NCBI RefSeq assembly: GCF_009363155.1
Contig: NZ_CP045302.1
Coordinates: forward strand, 3,269,001-3,333,000
Source: Azotobacter salinestris
GTDB lineage: Bacteria; Pseudomonadota; Gammaproteobacteria; Pseudomonadales; Pseudomonadaceae
DNA: 64,000 nt
Direction of reading: 5' to 3'
The notes beneath the pieces were generated by a model, which ran no database searches, was not told the DNA's origin, and saw nothing but the letters and a program-made list of their open reading frames with translations. Shown piece by piece: positions 30,285 through 39,807 of this stretch (its first letter is position 1; every line of letters starts with the position of its first letter). The position numbers and the translations under genes were made by a program.

Positions 30285-30854
30285 CTAGAAGTGCCTTTCC
30301 CGGCCGGCGAAGAGTGCATGCAGATTGCCGCGATGGCGCCAGACGATCATCCCGTAGAGCAGCAGCATCGGCAGCAGCGCCCCGGGCTGCTGCCAGGCCA
30401 GCAGCGGCAGGCAGAACGGCGTGGCGGTCAGGGCGGCGAGGGAACTGGTACGGGTGAAGGCGAAGACCAGCAGCCAGACGGCGACGGCCGGCAGTACCGC
30501 CGGCGGATAGAGGCCCAGGAGCATTCCGGCGGCAGTGGCTACGCCCTTGCCGCCACGGAAGTTGAAGTACAGGGGATACAGATGGCCGAACACCGCGGCC
30601 AGGCCGATCCAGGCCTGCTGGCGGATGTCCAGGCCGGCGTGCTGGGCGATCAGCACCGGCAGCAGGCCTTTGCAGAGGTCGCCGAGCAGGGTGAGCGCCG
30701 CCAGGCGCTTGCCGGCGATGCGCAGCATGTTGGTGGTGCCGGGATTGCCCGAGCCACAGGCACGCGGGTCCGGTCCGCCGCTCAGGCGGCTGAGCAGGAT
30801 GGCGAAGGACAGCGAGCCGAGGAGGTAGGCGAGGATCGCCAGCAGCCAGACCAT
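30285..30854 (-). CDS. plsY: Glycerol-3-phosphate acyltransferase PlsY
   Basis: PlsY adds an acyl group from acyl-phosphate to glycerol-3-phosphate in the inner membrane, the first step of phospholipid synthesis. The 189-residue protein has five hydrophobic segments and the family motifs [25 protein letters not shown] and [24 protein letters not shown]. The start has GGAAGGAT upstream. It is convergent with tsaD and divergent from folB. Confidence 0.96.
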   Translation of the reverse strand: MVWLLAILAYLLGSLSFAILLSRLSGGPDPRACGSGNPGTTNMLRIAGKRLAALTLLGDLCKGLLPVLIAQHAGLDIRQQAWIGLAAVFGHLYPLYFNFRGGKGVATAAGMLLGLYPPAVLPAVAVWLLVFAFTRTSSLAALTATPFCLPLLAWQQPGALLPMLLLYGMIVWRHRGNLHALFAGRERHF

Positions 30855-30919
30855 GGGATCCTTCCGGGGTGAGGGCGCCCCGATTCTAGCGGGGCCCGGC
30901 GCCCTTCGTGGAGATGAAT

Positions 30920-31273
30920 TTGGACAAAGTGTTTATCGAGGGCCTGGAGGTCGACACCGTCATCGGCGTGTTCGACTGGGAGCGTGGCATTCGCCAGTGC
31001 CTGCGGCTGGATCTGGAGTGCGCCTGGGATGTCCGCGTGCCCGCTGGCGGAGACGAGCTGGCCCATGCACTCGACTACGCGGCGCTGGCGGCGCGCATCC
31101 AGGCCTTCGCCGGCGAGGCGCGCTTCCTGCTGGTGGAGACCTTCGCCGAACGTCTGGCCGGCGTGCTGATGGCCGAGTTCGGGATTCCCTGGCTGCGCCT
31201 CAGGGTGACCAAGCCGGGCGCCGTTCCCGCGGCCGCCGGCGTCGGCGTGGAGATCGAGCGCGGATGTCGCTGA
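30920..31273 (+). CDS. folB: Dihydroneopterin aldolase FolB
   Basis: FolB cleaves dihydroneopterin to 6-hydroxymethyl-dihydropterin in folate synthesis. The product (117 residues from the TTG) reads [22 protein letters not shown] at the start, has [30 protein letters not shown] and ends [27 protein letters not shown]. Pseudomonas FolB starts at the residue equivalent to the TTG. A GGAG lies 6 bases before that TTG but directly abuts the ATG at 30914, so I prefer TTG; ATG 30914 and GTG 30908 are alternatives. folK overlaps its end by 10 bases. Confidence 0.9.
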   Translation: MDKVFIEGLEVDTVIGVFDWERGIRQCLRLDLECAWDVRVPAGGDELAHALDYAALAARIQAFAGEARFLLVETFAERLAGVLMAEFGIPWLRLRVTKPGAVPAAAGVGVEIERGCR

Positions 31274-31812
31274 CTCCCGTGCTGCTGGGCCTCGGCAGCA
31301 ATATCGAGCGTGTCGCCCATCTCACCGCCGGCCTCGAGGCGTTGTCCGGCCTGCTGCGGGACATGCGTTGCTCGCCGGTGTTCGAGAGCCTGCCGGTGGG
31401 GATCAGGAGCGGCCCCTTCTACAACCTGGTGGTGGTCGGGCAGACCGACCTGCCGCTCATCGAGCTGGACCGCCGGCTCAAGTTCATCGAGGCGGACAAC
31501 GGCCGCTATGCGCCGGAGCGCAAGGGATTGCCGCTGGATATCGACGTACTGACCTACGACGAGCAGGTCGGCAACTTCGACGGGCTGGTGCTGCCGCGTC
31601 CGGAGATCCTGAAGAACGCCTTCGTGCTCTGGCCGCTGGCGCTGTTGGTGCCGGAGCGGCGCCATCCCGGCGCCGGCCGGACCTTCGTCGAACTGTGGCG
31701 GGAGGCGCGCATCGAGCAAGTGCTGTGGCCGGTTTCCTTCCACTGGCGCGGCGTGCAGCTGACGCCGCCGGCGCTGAGCCAGGCCTTTCCCGCGCCGCCG
31801 ACCGAGTCGTAG
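31264..31812 (+). CDS. folK: 6-hydroxymethyl-7,8-dihydropterin pyrophosphokinase
   Basis: HPPK passes pyrophosphate from ATP to hydroxymethyl-dihydropterin, the step after FolB. The 182-residue protein shows LLGLGSNIERVAHLTAGLEAL, the middle block FYNLVVVGQTDLPLIELDRRLKFIEADNGR, and the signature LPLDIDVLTYD, then LPRPEILKNAFVLWPLALLVPERRHP. The ATG lies inside the end of folB. It is slightly longer than E. coli FolK (159) because of a C-terminal extension ending in SFHWRGVQLTPPALSQAF. Confidence 0.93.
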   Translation: MSLTPVLLGLGSNIERVAHLTAGLEALSGLLRDMRCSPVFESLPVGIRSGPFYNLVVVGQTDLPLIELDRRLKFIEADNGRYAPERKGLPLDIDVLTYDEQVGNFDGLVLPRPEILKNAFVLWPLALLVPERRHPGAGRTFVELWREARIEQVLWPVSFHWRGVQLTPPALSQAFPAPPTES

Positions 31813-31824
31813 GGGCGGCGGGCC

Positions 31825-32205
31825 CTACTCGAAGGTCGGCAGGCTCGGCGTCGCCACCGCCTTGCCGGCCGCGCTCCAGGCATCGAAGCCGCCGGCGATC
31901 GACTGCACGTTCAGGTAGCCCATGTCCTGCAGGGTGCTGGCGGCCAGGGCGGCGCGGCCGCTGGTCTTGCAGTAGAGGACGATGGCGAGACCGCGGGCGG
32001 ACAACTCCGGCGTGTTGTCGAGCTTGAATTCCAGCAGGCCGCGCGGAACGTTCAGCGCGCCGGGAATGTGGCCGGCATGGAATTCGTCGGCTTCGCGCAC
32101 GTCGAGCAGCAGGTCGGCGTCGCGGATGGCCGCCTCGGCGGCCTCGAGGTCGACTTCGTGGATGCGGGCCTTGGCTGCGGCCACCAGATCATGGGCGTTT
32201 TTCAC
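31825..32205 (-). CDS. Rhodanese-domain sulfurtransferase of the sulfide operon
   Basis: This is a single-domain rhodanese of 126 residues. Structural landmarks are LLLDVREADEFHAGHIPGALNVPRGLLEFKLD and the active-site loop LYCKTSGRAALAASTLQDMGY, where the catalytic cysteine takes up sulfane sulfur. The GTG start at 32205 has GGAAG 6 bases upstream and lies inside the end of the SulP gene, so translation is probably coupled; no suitable ATG exists. It is the last gene of the ETHE1 - SQR - SulP - rhodanese operon and would move persulfide sulfur to glutathione, thiosulfate or another acceptor. Confidence 0.87.
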   Translation of the reverse strand: MKNAHDLVAAAKARIHEVDLEAAEAAIRDADLLLDVREADEFHAGHIPGALNVPRGLLEFKLDNTPELSARGLAIVLYCKTSGRAALAASTLQDMGYLNVQSIAGGFDAWSAAGKAVATPSLPTFE

Positions 32206-34000
32206 TGTCGTCTTCCAGCAGGGTCGGTTGAAGGGGAAAGGGAGCGGCAAGGCCCTGGCGGCGCATGCCGAGGGCATTCCGGGTGGTCTGCGGATCGAGT
32301 TCGGCCAGGGCCTCGAACTGGCTGATGAATACCCGGCCGCCGAAGTGCTCGAGGAAGTCCGAGTGCCTGAGCCGGTCCATCACCGGTCCCTTGACCTCGG
32401 AGAGATGCAGCTGGATGCCGGCGGCGTGCAGGCACGCGCCGATCGCCTCGAGGCTTTCCAGGGCGCTGGCATCGATCAGGTTGACCCCCGGGCACATCAG
32501 CACCAGGTGCTCGGCCTGCGGATACTGGCTGACCAGCTCGGCGATGCGGTCCTCCAGATAGCGGGCGTTGGGGAAGTACAGGCTTTCGTCGACGCGGATC
32601 GACAGCACCTTCGGGCTCTCCACCACGGCGAAGCGTTTGACGTTGCGAAAGTGCTCGCTGCCCGGCAGTTGGCCGACCACGGCGATGTGCGGCTGGCTGG
32701 TACGCCAGAGGAACAGCAGCAGGGACAGGCCGACACCGATGACGATGCCGGCCTCGACGTCGATCAGCAGCACGCCGAGCATGGTCGCCGCCATGGCCGC
32801 GGCGTCCTGGCGCGAGTAGCGCCAGGTGCGTCCGAGCGCGCCGAGGTCGACCAGGGTCAGCACCGCGACGATGATGGTGGCCGCCAGCACGGCATGCGGC
32901 AGGTTGTGGAACAGCGGGGTGAAGAACAGCACGGTGACGGCGATACCCACGGCGGTCAGGGCACCGGCCATGGGCGTCTGCGCGCCGGCATCGAAGTTCA
33001 CCACCGAGCGCGACAGGCCACCGGTGACCGGGAAGCCTCCGCTCAGCGCCGCGGCCAGGTTGGCGGCGCCGAGCCCGACCAGCTCCTGATTGGGCTCGAT
33101 GCGCTGGCGGCGCCTGGCGGCCAGGGTCTGTGCCACCGACACCGATTCGACGAAGCCGATCAGGCTGATCAGGAGCGCCGCCGGCAGCAGCTCGCCGGCC
33201 AGCGCCGCATCCAGCGGCGGCAGGTCGAGCGACGGCAGGCCCTGGGGAATCTGCCCGACCACGCGCACCCCGGCGGCGCCCAGGTCGAACAGCCAGACCA
33301 CCAGCACCGAGACCAGCAGCGCCATTACCGGCCCGGTGCGCGTCAGGGTGTTGGCAAACTTCGCGCCGAGGCCGCGGGCACGCAGCCAGCCGTTCAGCCG
33401 CGTGCGGGCCAGATAGAGGAAGAGCAGGCTGCCGGCGCCGATGGTCAGGGTCGGCAGGTTGGTCTGCGGCAGGCCCTGGGCCAGGGCCTGGATCAGTTGG
33501 ATGGCGTTCTCGCCGTCGGCCCTGATGCCGAGAATGTGCTTGAGCTGGCCGAGGGTGATGAGAATGCCCGAAGCGCTCATGAAGCCGGAAATCACCGGGT
33601 GGCTGAGAAAGTTGGCGAGAAAGCCCAGGCGCAGCACCGCCATGGCCAGCAGAAGGATGCCGGAAAGCAGCGCCAGCAGCAGGGCGGCGGCGCTGTACGC
33701 GGCGCTGCCGGCGGCGAACAGCGGACCGAGCACGCTGGCGGTGACCAGCGACAGCACGGCTGCCGGGCCGACCGCCAGGGTGCGGCTGGTGCCGAACAGG
33801 GTATAGGCCACTAGTGGCAGGATGCTAGCATACAGCCCGGTGACCGGCGGCAGGCCGGCGAGCATGGCGTAGGCCAGGCTCTGCGGGATCAGCATCAGGG
33901 TCACGATCGCCGCGGCCAGGCCGTCCTTGCCCGCTGCCTCGCGATCGTACTGGCGTGCCCACTCCAGACACGGCAGGTAGCGGGCCAGCCGCTCTTTCAT
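32189..34000 (-). CDS. SulP family anion transporter with STAS domain
   Basis: The 603-residue inner-membrane transporter has 11-14 hydrophobic segments. It shows the SulP signatures AAAIVTLMLIPQSLAYAMLAGLPPVTGLYASILP and LVGLGAANLAAALSGGFPVTGGLSRS, then a cytoplasmic STAS domain (about residues 440-560, VLSIRVDESLYFPNARYLEDRIAELV and GVNLIDASALESLEAIG). SulP proteins carry sulfate, bicarbonate or other anions. In this operon with sulfide-oxidising enzymes, sulfate or sulfite is a reasonable guess but not proven. The ATG overlaps the stop of the SQR fusion gene, and the start at 34000 matches the family N-terminus. Confidence 0.88.
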   Translation of the reverse strand: MKERLARYLPCLEWARQYDREAAGKDGLAAAIVTLMLIPQSLAYAMLAGLPPVTGLYASILPLVAYTLFGTSRTLAVGPAAVLSLVTASVLGPLFAAGSAAYSAAALLLALLSGILLLAMAVLRLGFLANFLSHPVISGFMSASGILITLGQLKHILGIRADGENAIQLIQALAQGLPQTNLPTLTIGAGSLLFLYLARTRLNGWLRARGLGAKFANTLTRTGPVMALLVSVLVVWLFDLGAAGVRVVGQIPQGLPSLDLPPLDAALAGELLPAALLISLIGFVESVSVAQTLAARRRQRIEPNQELVGLGAANLAAALSGGFPVTGGLSRSVVNFDAGAQTPMAGALTAVGIAVTVLFFTPLFHNLPHAVLAATIIVAVLTLVDLGALGRTWRYSRQDAAAMAATMLGVLLIDVEAGIVIGVGLSLLLFLWRTSQPHIAVVGQLPGSEHFRNVKRFAVVESPKVLSIRVDESLYFPNARYLEDRIAELVSQYPQAEHLVLMCPGVNLIDASALESLEAIGACLHAAGIQLHLSEVKGPVMDRLRHSDFLEHFGGRVFISQFEALAELDPQTTRNALGMRRQGLAAPFPLQPTLLEDDSEKRP

Positions 34001-35742
34001 CAGTTTTTCTCCCGGGTGAAGTCGCAGGCCGCCGGCGATTCCACCGGGCGCGGCTCGAAGTCCAGATGTTTGGGTTCGGCCAGCCACTCATGACCCTTGA
34101 GCATCAGGTCGAAGTAGATGCCCGGCATCCACTTGGTCTTCAGCTCCCAGGCCAGGCGGCGCGGCACACGCGGGTCGAAGGGGAAGGTCGGTAGCAGTTT
34201 GCCGCCGTAGCCGAACTCGGCGAGGATCACCTTGCCGCGCTCGATGGTCAGCGGGCAGGAGCCGTAGCCGTCGTAGACCGCCCGCGGACCGCGGCCGGCG
34301 AGCACGCCGAGGACGTTCTCGGCCACCACCGGCGCCTGCTTGCGCACCGCTGCGGCGGTCTTGGCATTGGGCGCGGCGCACACGTCGCCGAGGCTGAAGA
34401 TGTTGCCGTAGCGCGGGTGGCGCAGGGTTTCGTGGTCGACCTCGATCCAACCGTCGGCGTTGGCCAGCGGACTCTGACGGACGAACTCGGGGGCGCGCTG
34501 CGGCGGCACCAGGTGCAGCAAGTCGAATTCGCGCTCCACGGTGCGGGTGCTGCCGTCGGCGGCGGTGACCCGGAACCAGGCCTTGTGCGCCTCGCCGTCG
34601 ACCTTGACCAGGGTGTTGTTGAAGTGGAGATGGGCTCCGTAGCGCTCGACGTACTTCATCAGCGGCGGCACGAAGTCGGCGACGCCGAACAGCACCGCGG
34701 CGGCCGAGCAGAAATCCACCCGGATATCGCCCAACACGCCCTGCTTCCGCCAGTGGTCGCAGGACAGGTACATGGCTTTCTGCGGCGCCCCGGCGCACTT
34801 GATCGGCATCGGCGGCTGGGTGAACAGCGCGCGGCCGTGGCGCAGGGCCTGCACCTGCTGCCAGGTGTAGGGTGCCAGCTCGAACTCGTAGTTGCTGGTC
34901 ACGCCGTTCTTGCCGAGGGTTTCCCGCGCACCCTCGATGGCGTCCCAGTTGAAGGTCAGGCCCGGGCAGACGATCAGCGCGCGGTAACCGATGCGGCTGC
35001 CGTCTTCCAGCACCACCTGCTGCTGGTCGGGCTCGAAGTCGCTGGCGGCGGCGCGGATCCACTGTGCCTTGGCCGGGATGCAGCGGGCCATGTCGCGCTC
35101 GGTGCGCGCGCGGTCGAACACCCCGGCGCCGACCAGGGTCCAGCCTGGCTGGTAGTAGTGCTGATCGCGCGGCTCGACGATGGCGATGCGCAGGCCGGGA
35201 TCGCGCTTGAGCAGGCTGGCAGTCACCGCGCAGCCGGCGGCGCCGCCACCGATCACCAGCACGTCATAGCGCGGGGTATGGGCGAACTGCGCCGGCGCCA
35301 GCGGCTGGTTGGGCAGGCTCTGCCAGCGCTGCTCGAGGCGCGGCTGCAGGGCCGTGAGGTCGTAGCCGGCGGCCTTCGCCGTCTGCAACAGGGTATCGGG
35401 ATCGAGGTGGTGGGCCTCGGCCAGTGCCCACAGGGTGGTGGAGCGGGTGCCGGTGCGGCAGAAGGCCAGGACCGGACCCTTGACCCGGTCCAGCAGTCCG
35501 CGGAAGGCGGCAACGTCTTCGTCGCTGATCCTGCCGGAAACCACGGGCAAATGGTGGTACTCGAGCCCGGAGTCTTCGGCAGCGATGCGCAGGGCCTCGC
35601 TGCTCGGCTGGCCCTCGCCTTCGTTGTCCGGACGGTTGTTGATCACGCAGCGGTAGCCGCTGGCGGCGAGCAGGCCCATGTCCGCCGGTTCGAGCTGGGC
35701 GGCCACGCCGATGAACGGGGTGAGGCGCTTGATCGGTTGCAT
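34000..35742 (-). CDS. Fusion of DUF442/PTP-like domain with type II sulfide:quinone oxidoreductase
   Basis: The 580-residue protein has two parts. Residues 1-110 form a DUF442 (TIGR01244, phosphatase-like) domain with ITSLV-type opening TPFIGVAAQLEPADMGLL and loop FCRTGTRST, with Cys95 and Arg100. Residues 160-560 form an FAD oxidoreductase with GGGAAG at 165-170. Its IKCAGAPQKAMYLSC (Cys316) and LGDVCAAPNAKTAAAV (Cys455) are the redox-cysteine regions seen in mitochondrial-type SQR. It probably oxidises sulfide to a persulfide and passes electrons to quinone. It lies 21 bases after the ETHE1-like gene and overlaps the SulP gene start. DUF442 is more often fused to ETHE1-like enzymes; here the two activities are adjacent genes. 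Confidence 0.87.
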   Translation of the reverse strand: MQPIKRLTPFIGVAAQLEPADMGLLAASGYRCVINNRPDNEGEGQPSSEALRIAAEDSGLEYHHLPVVSGRISDEDVAAFRGLLDRVKGPVLAFCRTGTRSTTLWALAEAHHLDPDTLLQTAKAAGYDLTALQPRLEQRWQSLPNQPLAPAQFAHTPRYDVLVIGGGAAGCAVTASLLKRDPGLRIAIVEPRDQHYYQPGWTLVGAGVFDRARTERDMARCIPAKAQWIRAAASDFEPDQQQVVLEDGSRIGYRALIVCPGLTFNWDAIEGARETLGKNGVTSNYEFELAPYTWQQVQALRHGRALFTQPPMPIKCAGAPQKAMYLSCDHWRKQGVLGDIRVDFCSAAAVLFGVADFVPPLMKYVERYGAHLHFNNTLVKVDGEAHKAWFRVTAADGSTRTVEREFDLLHLVPPQRAPEFVRQSPLANADGWIEVDHETLRHPRYGNIFSLGDVCAAPNAKTAAAVRKQAPVVAENVLGVLAGRGPRAVYDGYGSCPLTIERGKVILAEFGYGGKLLPTFPFDPRVPRRLAWELKTKWMPGIYFDLMLKGHEWLAEPKHLDFEPRPVESPAACDFTREKN

Positions 35743-35763
35743 CCTGGGGTCCTCCTGGCGGAG

Positions 35764-36630
35764 TCAGAGCACGTCGAGCGGGATCTTCAGGTAGCGGGTG
35801 CCGTTGCTCTCGGCCGGCGGCAGTTCCCCGGCACGCATGTTGATCTGCACCGAGGGCAGGATCAGGGTCGGCATGTCGAGGGTGGCGTCGCGCGCCTGAC
35901 GCATGGCGACGAACTGTTCCTCGCCGATACCTTCATGGATGTGCACGTTTTGCGTGCGTTCGGCGCCGATGGTCGTTTCGTACAGGTGCTCCTCGCGCCC
36001 CGGGGCCTTGTAGTCGTGGCACATGAACACGCGGGTCTCGTCCGGCAGGTGGAACAGCTTGTCGTGGATCGAGCGATACAGGGTGCGTGCGTCGCCGCCG
36101 GGGAAGTCGCAGCGGGCGGTGCCGTAGTCGGGCATGAACAGGGTGTCGCCGACGAAGGCGGCATCGCCGATCAGGTAGGTCATGCAGGCGGGGGTGTGGC
36201 CCGGCGTGTGGAGGGCGCGGGCCTCGATGCCGCCGATGGTGAAATGTTCGCCGTCGTGGAACAGGTGATCGAACTGGCGGCCGTCGGTGGCGAATTCCGC
36301 TTCGGCGTTGAACAACTTGCCGAAGGTGTTCTGCACCATCGTGATCCGGTCGCCGATGGCCAACTGGCCGCCGAGCCGCCCCTTGAGGTAGTGGCCGGCG
36401 CTGAGGTGATCGGCGTGCACGTGGGTTTCCAGGATCCACTGCACGCGCAGACCCTGCTCGCGGACGTGGGCTATCAGGCGGTCGGCGCTCTGGTGCGAGG
36501 TGCGACCGGCGGCGGGGTCGTAGTCCAGCACGGGGTCGACCAGTGCGCACTGGCGGGTTTGCGGATCGCTCACCACATAGCTGTAGGTGGAGGTGGCGGG
36601 GTCGAAGAAGGCTTCAACGTGGGCGTTCAT
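35764..36630 (-). CDS. ETHE1-like persulfide dioxygenase (metallo-beta-lactamase fold)
   Basis: The 288-residue protein has the metal motif HVHADH with His70, His72, Asp74 and His75 (ETHVHADHLSAGHYLK). The second ligand His is in HTPGHTPACMTYLIGD, then DTLFMPDYGTARCDFPGGD, and another in MCHDYKAPGR. The CDFPGGDARTLYRSI stretch is diagnostic for ETHE1/Blh types. Such enzymes oxidise glutathione persulfide to sulfite. It is the first gene of the operon with SQR, SulP and rhodanese. The N-terminal MNAHVEAFFDPATSTYSYVV is the usual opening of the family. Confidence 0.92.
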   Translation of the reverse strand: MNAHVEAFFDPATSTYSYVVSDPQTRQCALVDPVLDYDPAAGRTSHQSADRLIAHVREQGLRVQWILETHVHADHLSAGHYLKGRLGGQLAIGDRITMVQNTFGKLFNAEAEFATDGRQFDHLFHDGEHFTIGGIEARALHTPGHTPACMTYLIGDAAFVGDTLFMPDYGTARCDFPGGDARTLYRSIHDKLFHLPDETRVFMCHDYKAPGREEHLYETTIGAERTQNVHIHEGIGEEQFVAMRQARDATLDMPTLILPSVQINMRAGELPPAESNGTRYLKIPLDVL

Positions 36631-36659
36631 AAGGCGATTCTCCCTGCGTGCCCGGGATA

Positions 36660-36760
36660 CCCGGTGGCATTTCGTGGGAATCAGCTTAATAGCTGTTTTT
36701 GATATATGCTTATATTTTTATTTCATATACAAAGTTTTTTAAGTATCTCCCGAGGGATTG
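36660..36760 (-). promoter_or_regulatory. AT-rich promoter of the sulfide oxidation operon with dyad repeat
   Basis: This strip is far richer in A and T than its surroundings. On the minus strand GTATATG (around 36725-36730) and CATATA (around 36706-36711) form an inverted repeat with about 16-bp spacing over a TATA-like run. It could bind an ArsR-type (BigR/SqrR-like) repressor, the usual control of such operons, but no regulator gene is adjacent and the match is not a known consensus. Confidence 0.4.
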
Positions 36761-36801
36761 CACTTCCTCATCGGTCTGCCGAGTGTTCGCTGGCGGGACA
36801 G

Positions 36802-36819
36802 GCGCCACACCTGTGGCGC
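36802..36819. repeat. Perfect 18-bp palindrome downstream of cca
   Basis: GCGCCACACCTGTGGCGC is its own reverse complement apart from the central CC. It lies 43 bases beyond the cca stop. It could be part of a terminator or a DNA-binding site; no T-run follows. Confidence 0.5.
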
Positions 36820-36862
36820 GGATGGGCGTCCGCGGCAGGAGCAGTATCGATCCCGCCTTTTG

Positions 36863-38125
36863 TCAGGGCCGGGGATTTTCCGAAGGATCGCCCGGCTTGC
36901 CCAGTGCCTCGGCCTTGTAGGTCTCCAGTGCCCGGAGCCGTTCGCGCTTGAGCGCCTCACCCAGGGCAGCGCCCACGAGCCCCTTTTCCAGCAGCGGCTG
37001 GACCGTCACTGTCCGGGCCGCGGTGGCGGCACCGCGCAGGTAGTCGGCCTGCGGGTAGTCGCTCCGCTCCAGGCCGAGGCGGCCACGGGCATCCATCTCG
37101 CAGGCGGCAATGAACTCCTCGAAGCGCTGCGGGCGGCGGTAGACGTCGAAGCGCTGGAGCAGTTCGAGCAGGGCGGCGGGGCGAAGCTCCAGGGCCCGGT
37201 GACCGTGGGTGTGGTATTCGCCGACCAGCAGGGCCAGCTCCTGGCAGTCGCGCGGAGCCTTGCAGCGCGTGTTCACCGCGCGGATCAGCTTCAGGCCCTT
37301 GTGTTCGTGGCCGACATGCCGCGGCCACTCCTCGGCAGGCGTCGTCCCCTTGCCCAGGTCGTGAAGGAGGCAGGCCCAGCGCACGACCAGGGGCTGTTCG
37401 TGTTCGGCGCACTGGCGCAGCACGGCGAGCAGGTGCTCGCCGGTATCGATTTCCGGGTGGTGGGCTGCCGGCTGTGGCACGCCGAACAGGGCATCGACCT
37501 CCGGCAGCAGTTCGCGCAGGGCGCCGCAGTCGCGCAGCGTCCGGATGAAGACGTCCGGACGCGGCTCCATGAGGGCGCGGGAGATTTCCTTCCAGCTGCG
37601 TTCGGCGGTGAGCGCCTGCAACTCGCCGGACTCGGCGAGCTGACGCATCAGCGCCCGGGTTTCTGGGGCTACGCGAAACCCCAGTGGCGCATAGCGGGCG
37701 GCGAAGCGCGCCACGCGCAGCACCCGCAGGGGGTCTTCGGCGAAGGCGGGGGAGACGTGGCGCAGCCACTTCTCCTCGAGGTCGCGCTGGCCGTGATAGG
37801 GGTCGATCAGCTGGCCCTGCTCGTCCTCGGCCATGGCGTTGATGGTCAGATCGCGGCGCAGCAGGTCTTCCTCCAGGGTCACTTCCGGACTGGCGTGGAA
37901 GGTGAATCCGCCATAGCCGCGCCCGCTCTTCCGCTCGGTACGGGCGAGGGCGTATTCCTCGCCGCTCTGCGGATGGAGAAAGACCGGGAAATCCGCGCCG
38001 ACCGGACGGTACCCCCGGGCCAGCAACTCCTCGGCGCTGGCGCCGACCACCACCCAGTCGACCTCGCTGACCGGCCGTCCGAGCAGCCGATCGCGTACCG
38101 CACCACCCACTTTGTAGATTCGCAT
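36863..38125 (-). CDS. cca: CCA-adding tRNA nucleotidyltransferase with HD domain
   Basis: The enzyme builds or repairs the 3' CCA end of tRNAs. The 420-residue protein starts [30 protein letters not shown], the class II nucleotidyltransferase head. [15 protein letters not shown] and [15 protein letters not shown] follow, and then a C-terminal HD phosphohydrolase domain ([24 protein letters not shown]). That is the multifunctional bacterial CCA arrangement. The start at 38125 follows AGGAGGT, 4 bases upstream. It is near the SpoVR operon but separated by 119 bases. Confidence 0.96.
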   Translation of the reverse strand: MRIYKVGGAVRDRLLGRPVSEVDWVVVGASAEELLARGYRPVGADFPVFLHPQSGEEYALARTERKSGRGYGGFTFHASPEVTLEEDLLRRDLTINAMAEDEQGQLIDPYHGQRDLEEKWLRHVSPAFAEDPLRVLRVARFAARYAPLGFRVAPETRALMRQLAESGELQALTAERSWKEISRALMEPRPDVFIRTLRDCGALRELLPEVDALFGVPQPAAHHPEIDTGEHLLAVLRQCAEHEQPLVVRWACLLHDLGKGTTPAEEWPRHVGHEHKGLKLIRAVNTRCKAPRDCQELALLVGEYHTHGHRALELRPAALLELLQRFDVYRRPQRFEEFIAACEMDARGRLGLERSDYPQADYLRGAATAARTVTVQPLLEKGLVGAALGEALKRERLRALETYKAEALGKPGDPSENPRP

Positions 38126-38244
38126 GTCCACCTCCTGGGCAGAGCATACCGGGTGGGCGAAGCGGGGGGAACGACGCGGGCCGGACGTGGGCGGAGGGAG
38201 GGAGAGAAGGGCCGCCACCCGGATGATGGTGGCGGCCGGCGTGG

Positions 38245-39807
38245 TCAGATCGGCGGAATGGCCAGATCCAGGCGCGGGTAGTTTTCCTCGTCGCCATCAC
38301 CCCGGGGCGGCATGTGATAGCTGTTGACGATCCGCTCGCCCTGCATCGACTCGAGATGGATGTCGAAGCCCCACAGCCGGTGCAGGTGCTTGAGCACGTC
38401 CTCGGTGGAGTCGCTGAGCGGCTTGCGGTCGTGCTGCTGGTGGCGCAGGGTCAGCGAGCGGTCGCCGCGCCGGTCGACGCTCCAGATCTGCACGTTCGGT
38501 TCGCGGTTGCCCAGGTTGTACTGGGAGGCGAGTAGTTCGCGCACGGTGCGGTAGCCGTCATCGTCATGGATGGCGGACACCAGCAACTCGTCCTTCTGGT
38601 CGTCGTCGACGATGCTGAACAGCTTGAGGTCGCGAATCACCTTGGGCGAGAGGAACTGCAGGATGAAGCTCTCGTCCTTGAAGCTCTGCATGGCGAACTT
38701 CAGGGTGCTCAGCCAGTCGCTGCCGGCGATGTCGGGGAACCAGCGCTTGTCCTCCTCGGTCGGGTTCTCGCAGATCCGCCGGATGTCGCGGTACATGGAG
38801 AAGCCCAGCGCGTAGGGGTTGATGCCGCTGTAGTAGGGGCTGTCGAACGGTGGCTGGTAGACCACGCTGGTGTGCGACTGGAGGAACTCCATCATGAAGC
38901 CGTCGGTGACCAGCCCCTCGTCGTAGAGATCGTTGAGCAGGGTGTAGTGCCAGAAGGTCGCCCAGCCTTCGTTCATCACCTGGGTCTGGCGCTGCGGATA
39001 GAAGTACTGGGCGATCTTGCGCACGATGCGCACGACCTCGCGCTGCCAGGGTTCGAGCAGCGGCGCGTGCTTCTCGATGAAGTAGAGGATGTTCTCCTGG
39101 GGCTCGGCGGGCCAGCGCGAGCGATCCTTTTCGCTGCCTTTTTCGGAGGCGCGGGGAATGGTCCGCCAGAGATCGTTGATCTGCCGCTGCAGGTGCTCCT
39201 CGCGATCCTTCTGCCGGCGCCGTTCCTCTTCCGCGGAGATGGGGTAGGGGCGCTTGTAGCGGTCGACGCCGTAGTTCATCAGCGCGTGGCAGGAGTCCAG
39301 CAACTCCTCCACCGCGTCGATGCCGTGGCGCTCCTCGCATTGCATGATGTACTGCTTGGCGAACACCAGGTAGTCGACGATCGAGCTGGCGTCCGTCCAG
39401 GTGCGGAACAGGTAGTTGCCCTTGAAGAAGCTGTTGTGCCCGTAGCAGGCGTGGGCGATCACCAGTGCCTGCATGCACATGGTGTTCTCTTCCATCAGGT
39501 AGGCGATGCACGGATCGGAGTTGATCACGATCTCGTAGGCCAGGCCCATCTGCCCGCGCTTGTAGCCCTTCTCGGTGGCGAGGAAATGCTTGCCGTACGA
39601 CCAGTGGTGGTAGCCGATGGGCATGCCCACCGAGGCGTAGGCGTCCATCATCTGCTCGGCGGTGATCACCTCGATCTGGTTGGGATAGGTGTCGAGTGCA
39701 TAGCGTTCGGCGATGCGGCCGATTTCCTTGTCGTAGGCCTGGACCAGCTCGAAGCTCCACTCCGAGCCGGTGGAAATCGGCTGGCCCTTTCTCTCTCTGG
39801 GGGTCAT
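38245..39807 (-). CDS. SpoVR family protein (YcgB)
   Basis: The 520-residue cytoplasmic protein has SpoVR/YcgB blocks: [103 protein letters not shown] and [26 protein letters not shown]. Its exact role is unknown; in E. coli it is a stationary-phase gene. It is the third gene of the prkA-yeaH-spoVR operon and its ATG overlaps the yeaH stop as ATGA, so it is translationally coupled. Confidence 0.94.
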   Translation of the reverse strand: MTPRERKGQPISTGSEWSFELVQAYDKEIGRIAERYALDTYPNQIEVITAEQMMDAYASVGMPIGYHHWSYGKHFLATEKGYKRGQMGLAYEIVINSDPCIAYLMEENTMCMQALVIAHACYGHNSFFKGNYLFRTWTDASSIVDYLVFAKQYIMQCEERHGIDAVEELLDSCHALMNYGVDRYKRPYPISAEEERRRQKDREEHLQRQINDLWRTIPRASEKGSEKDRSRWPAEPQENILYFIEKHAPLLEPWQREVVRIVRKIAQYFYPQRQTQVMNEGWATFWHYTLLNDLYDEGLVTDGFMMEFLQSHTSVVYQPPFDSPYYSGINPYALGFSMYRDIRRICENPTEEDKRWFPDIAGSDWLSTLKFAMQSFKDESFILQFLSPKVIRDLKLFSIVDDDQKDELLVSAIHDDDGYRTVRELLASQYNLGNREPNVQIWSVDRRGDRSLTLRHQQHDRKPLSDSTEDVLKHLHRLWGFDIHLESMQGERIVNSYHMPPRGDGDEENYPRLDLAIPPI

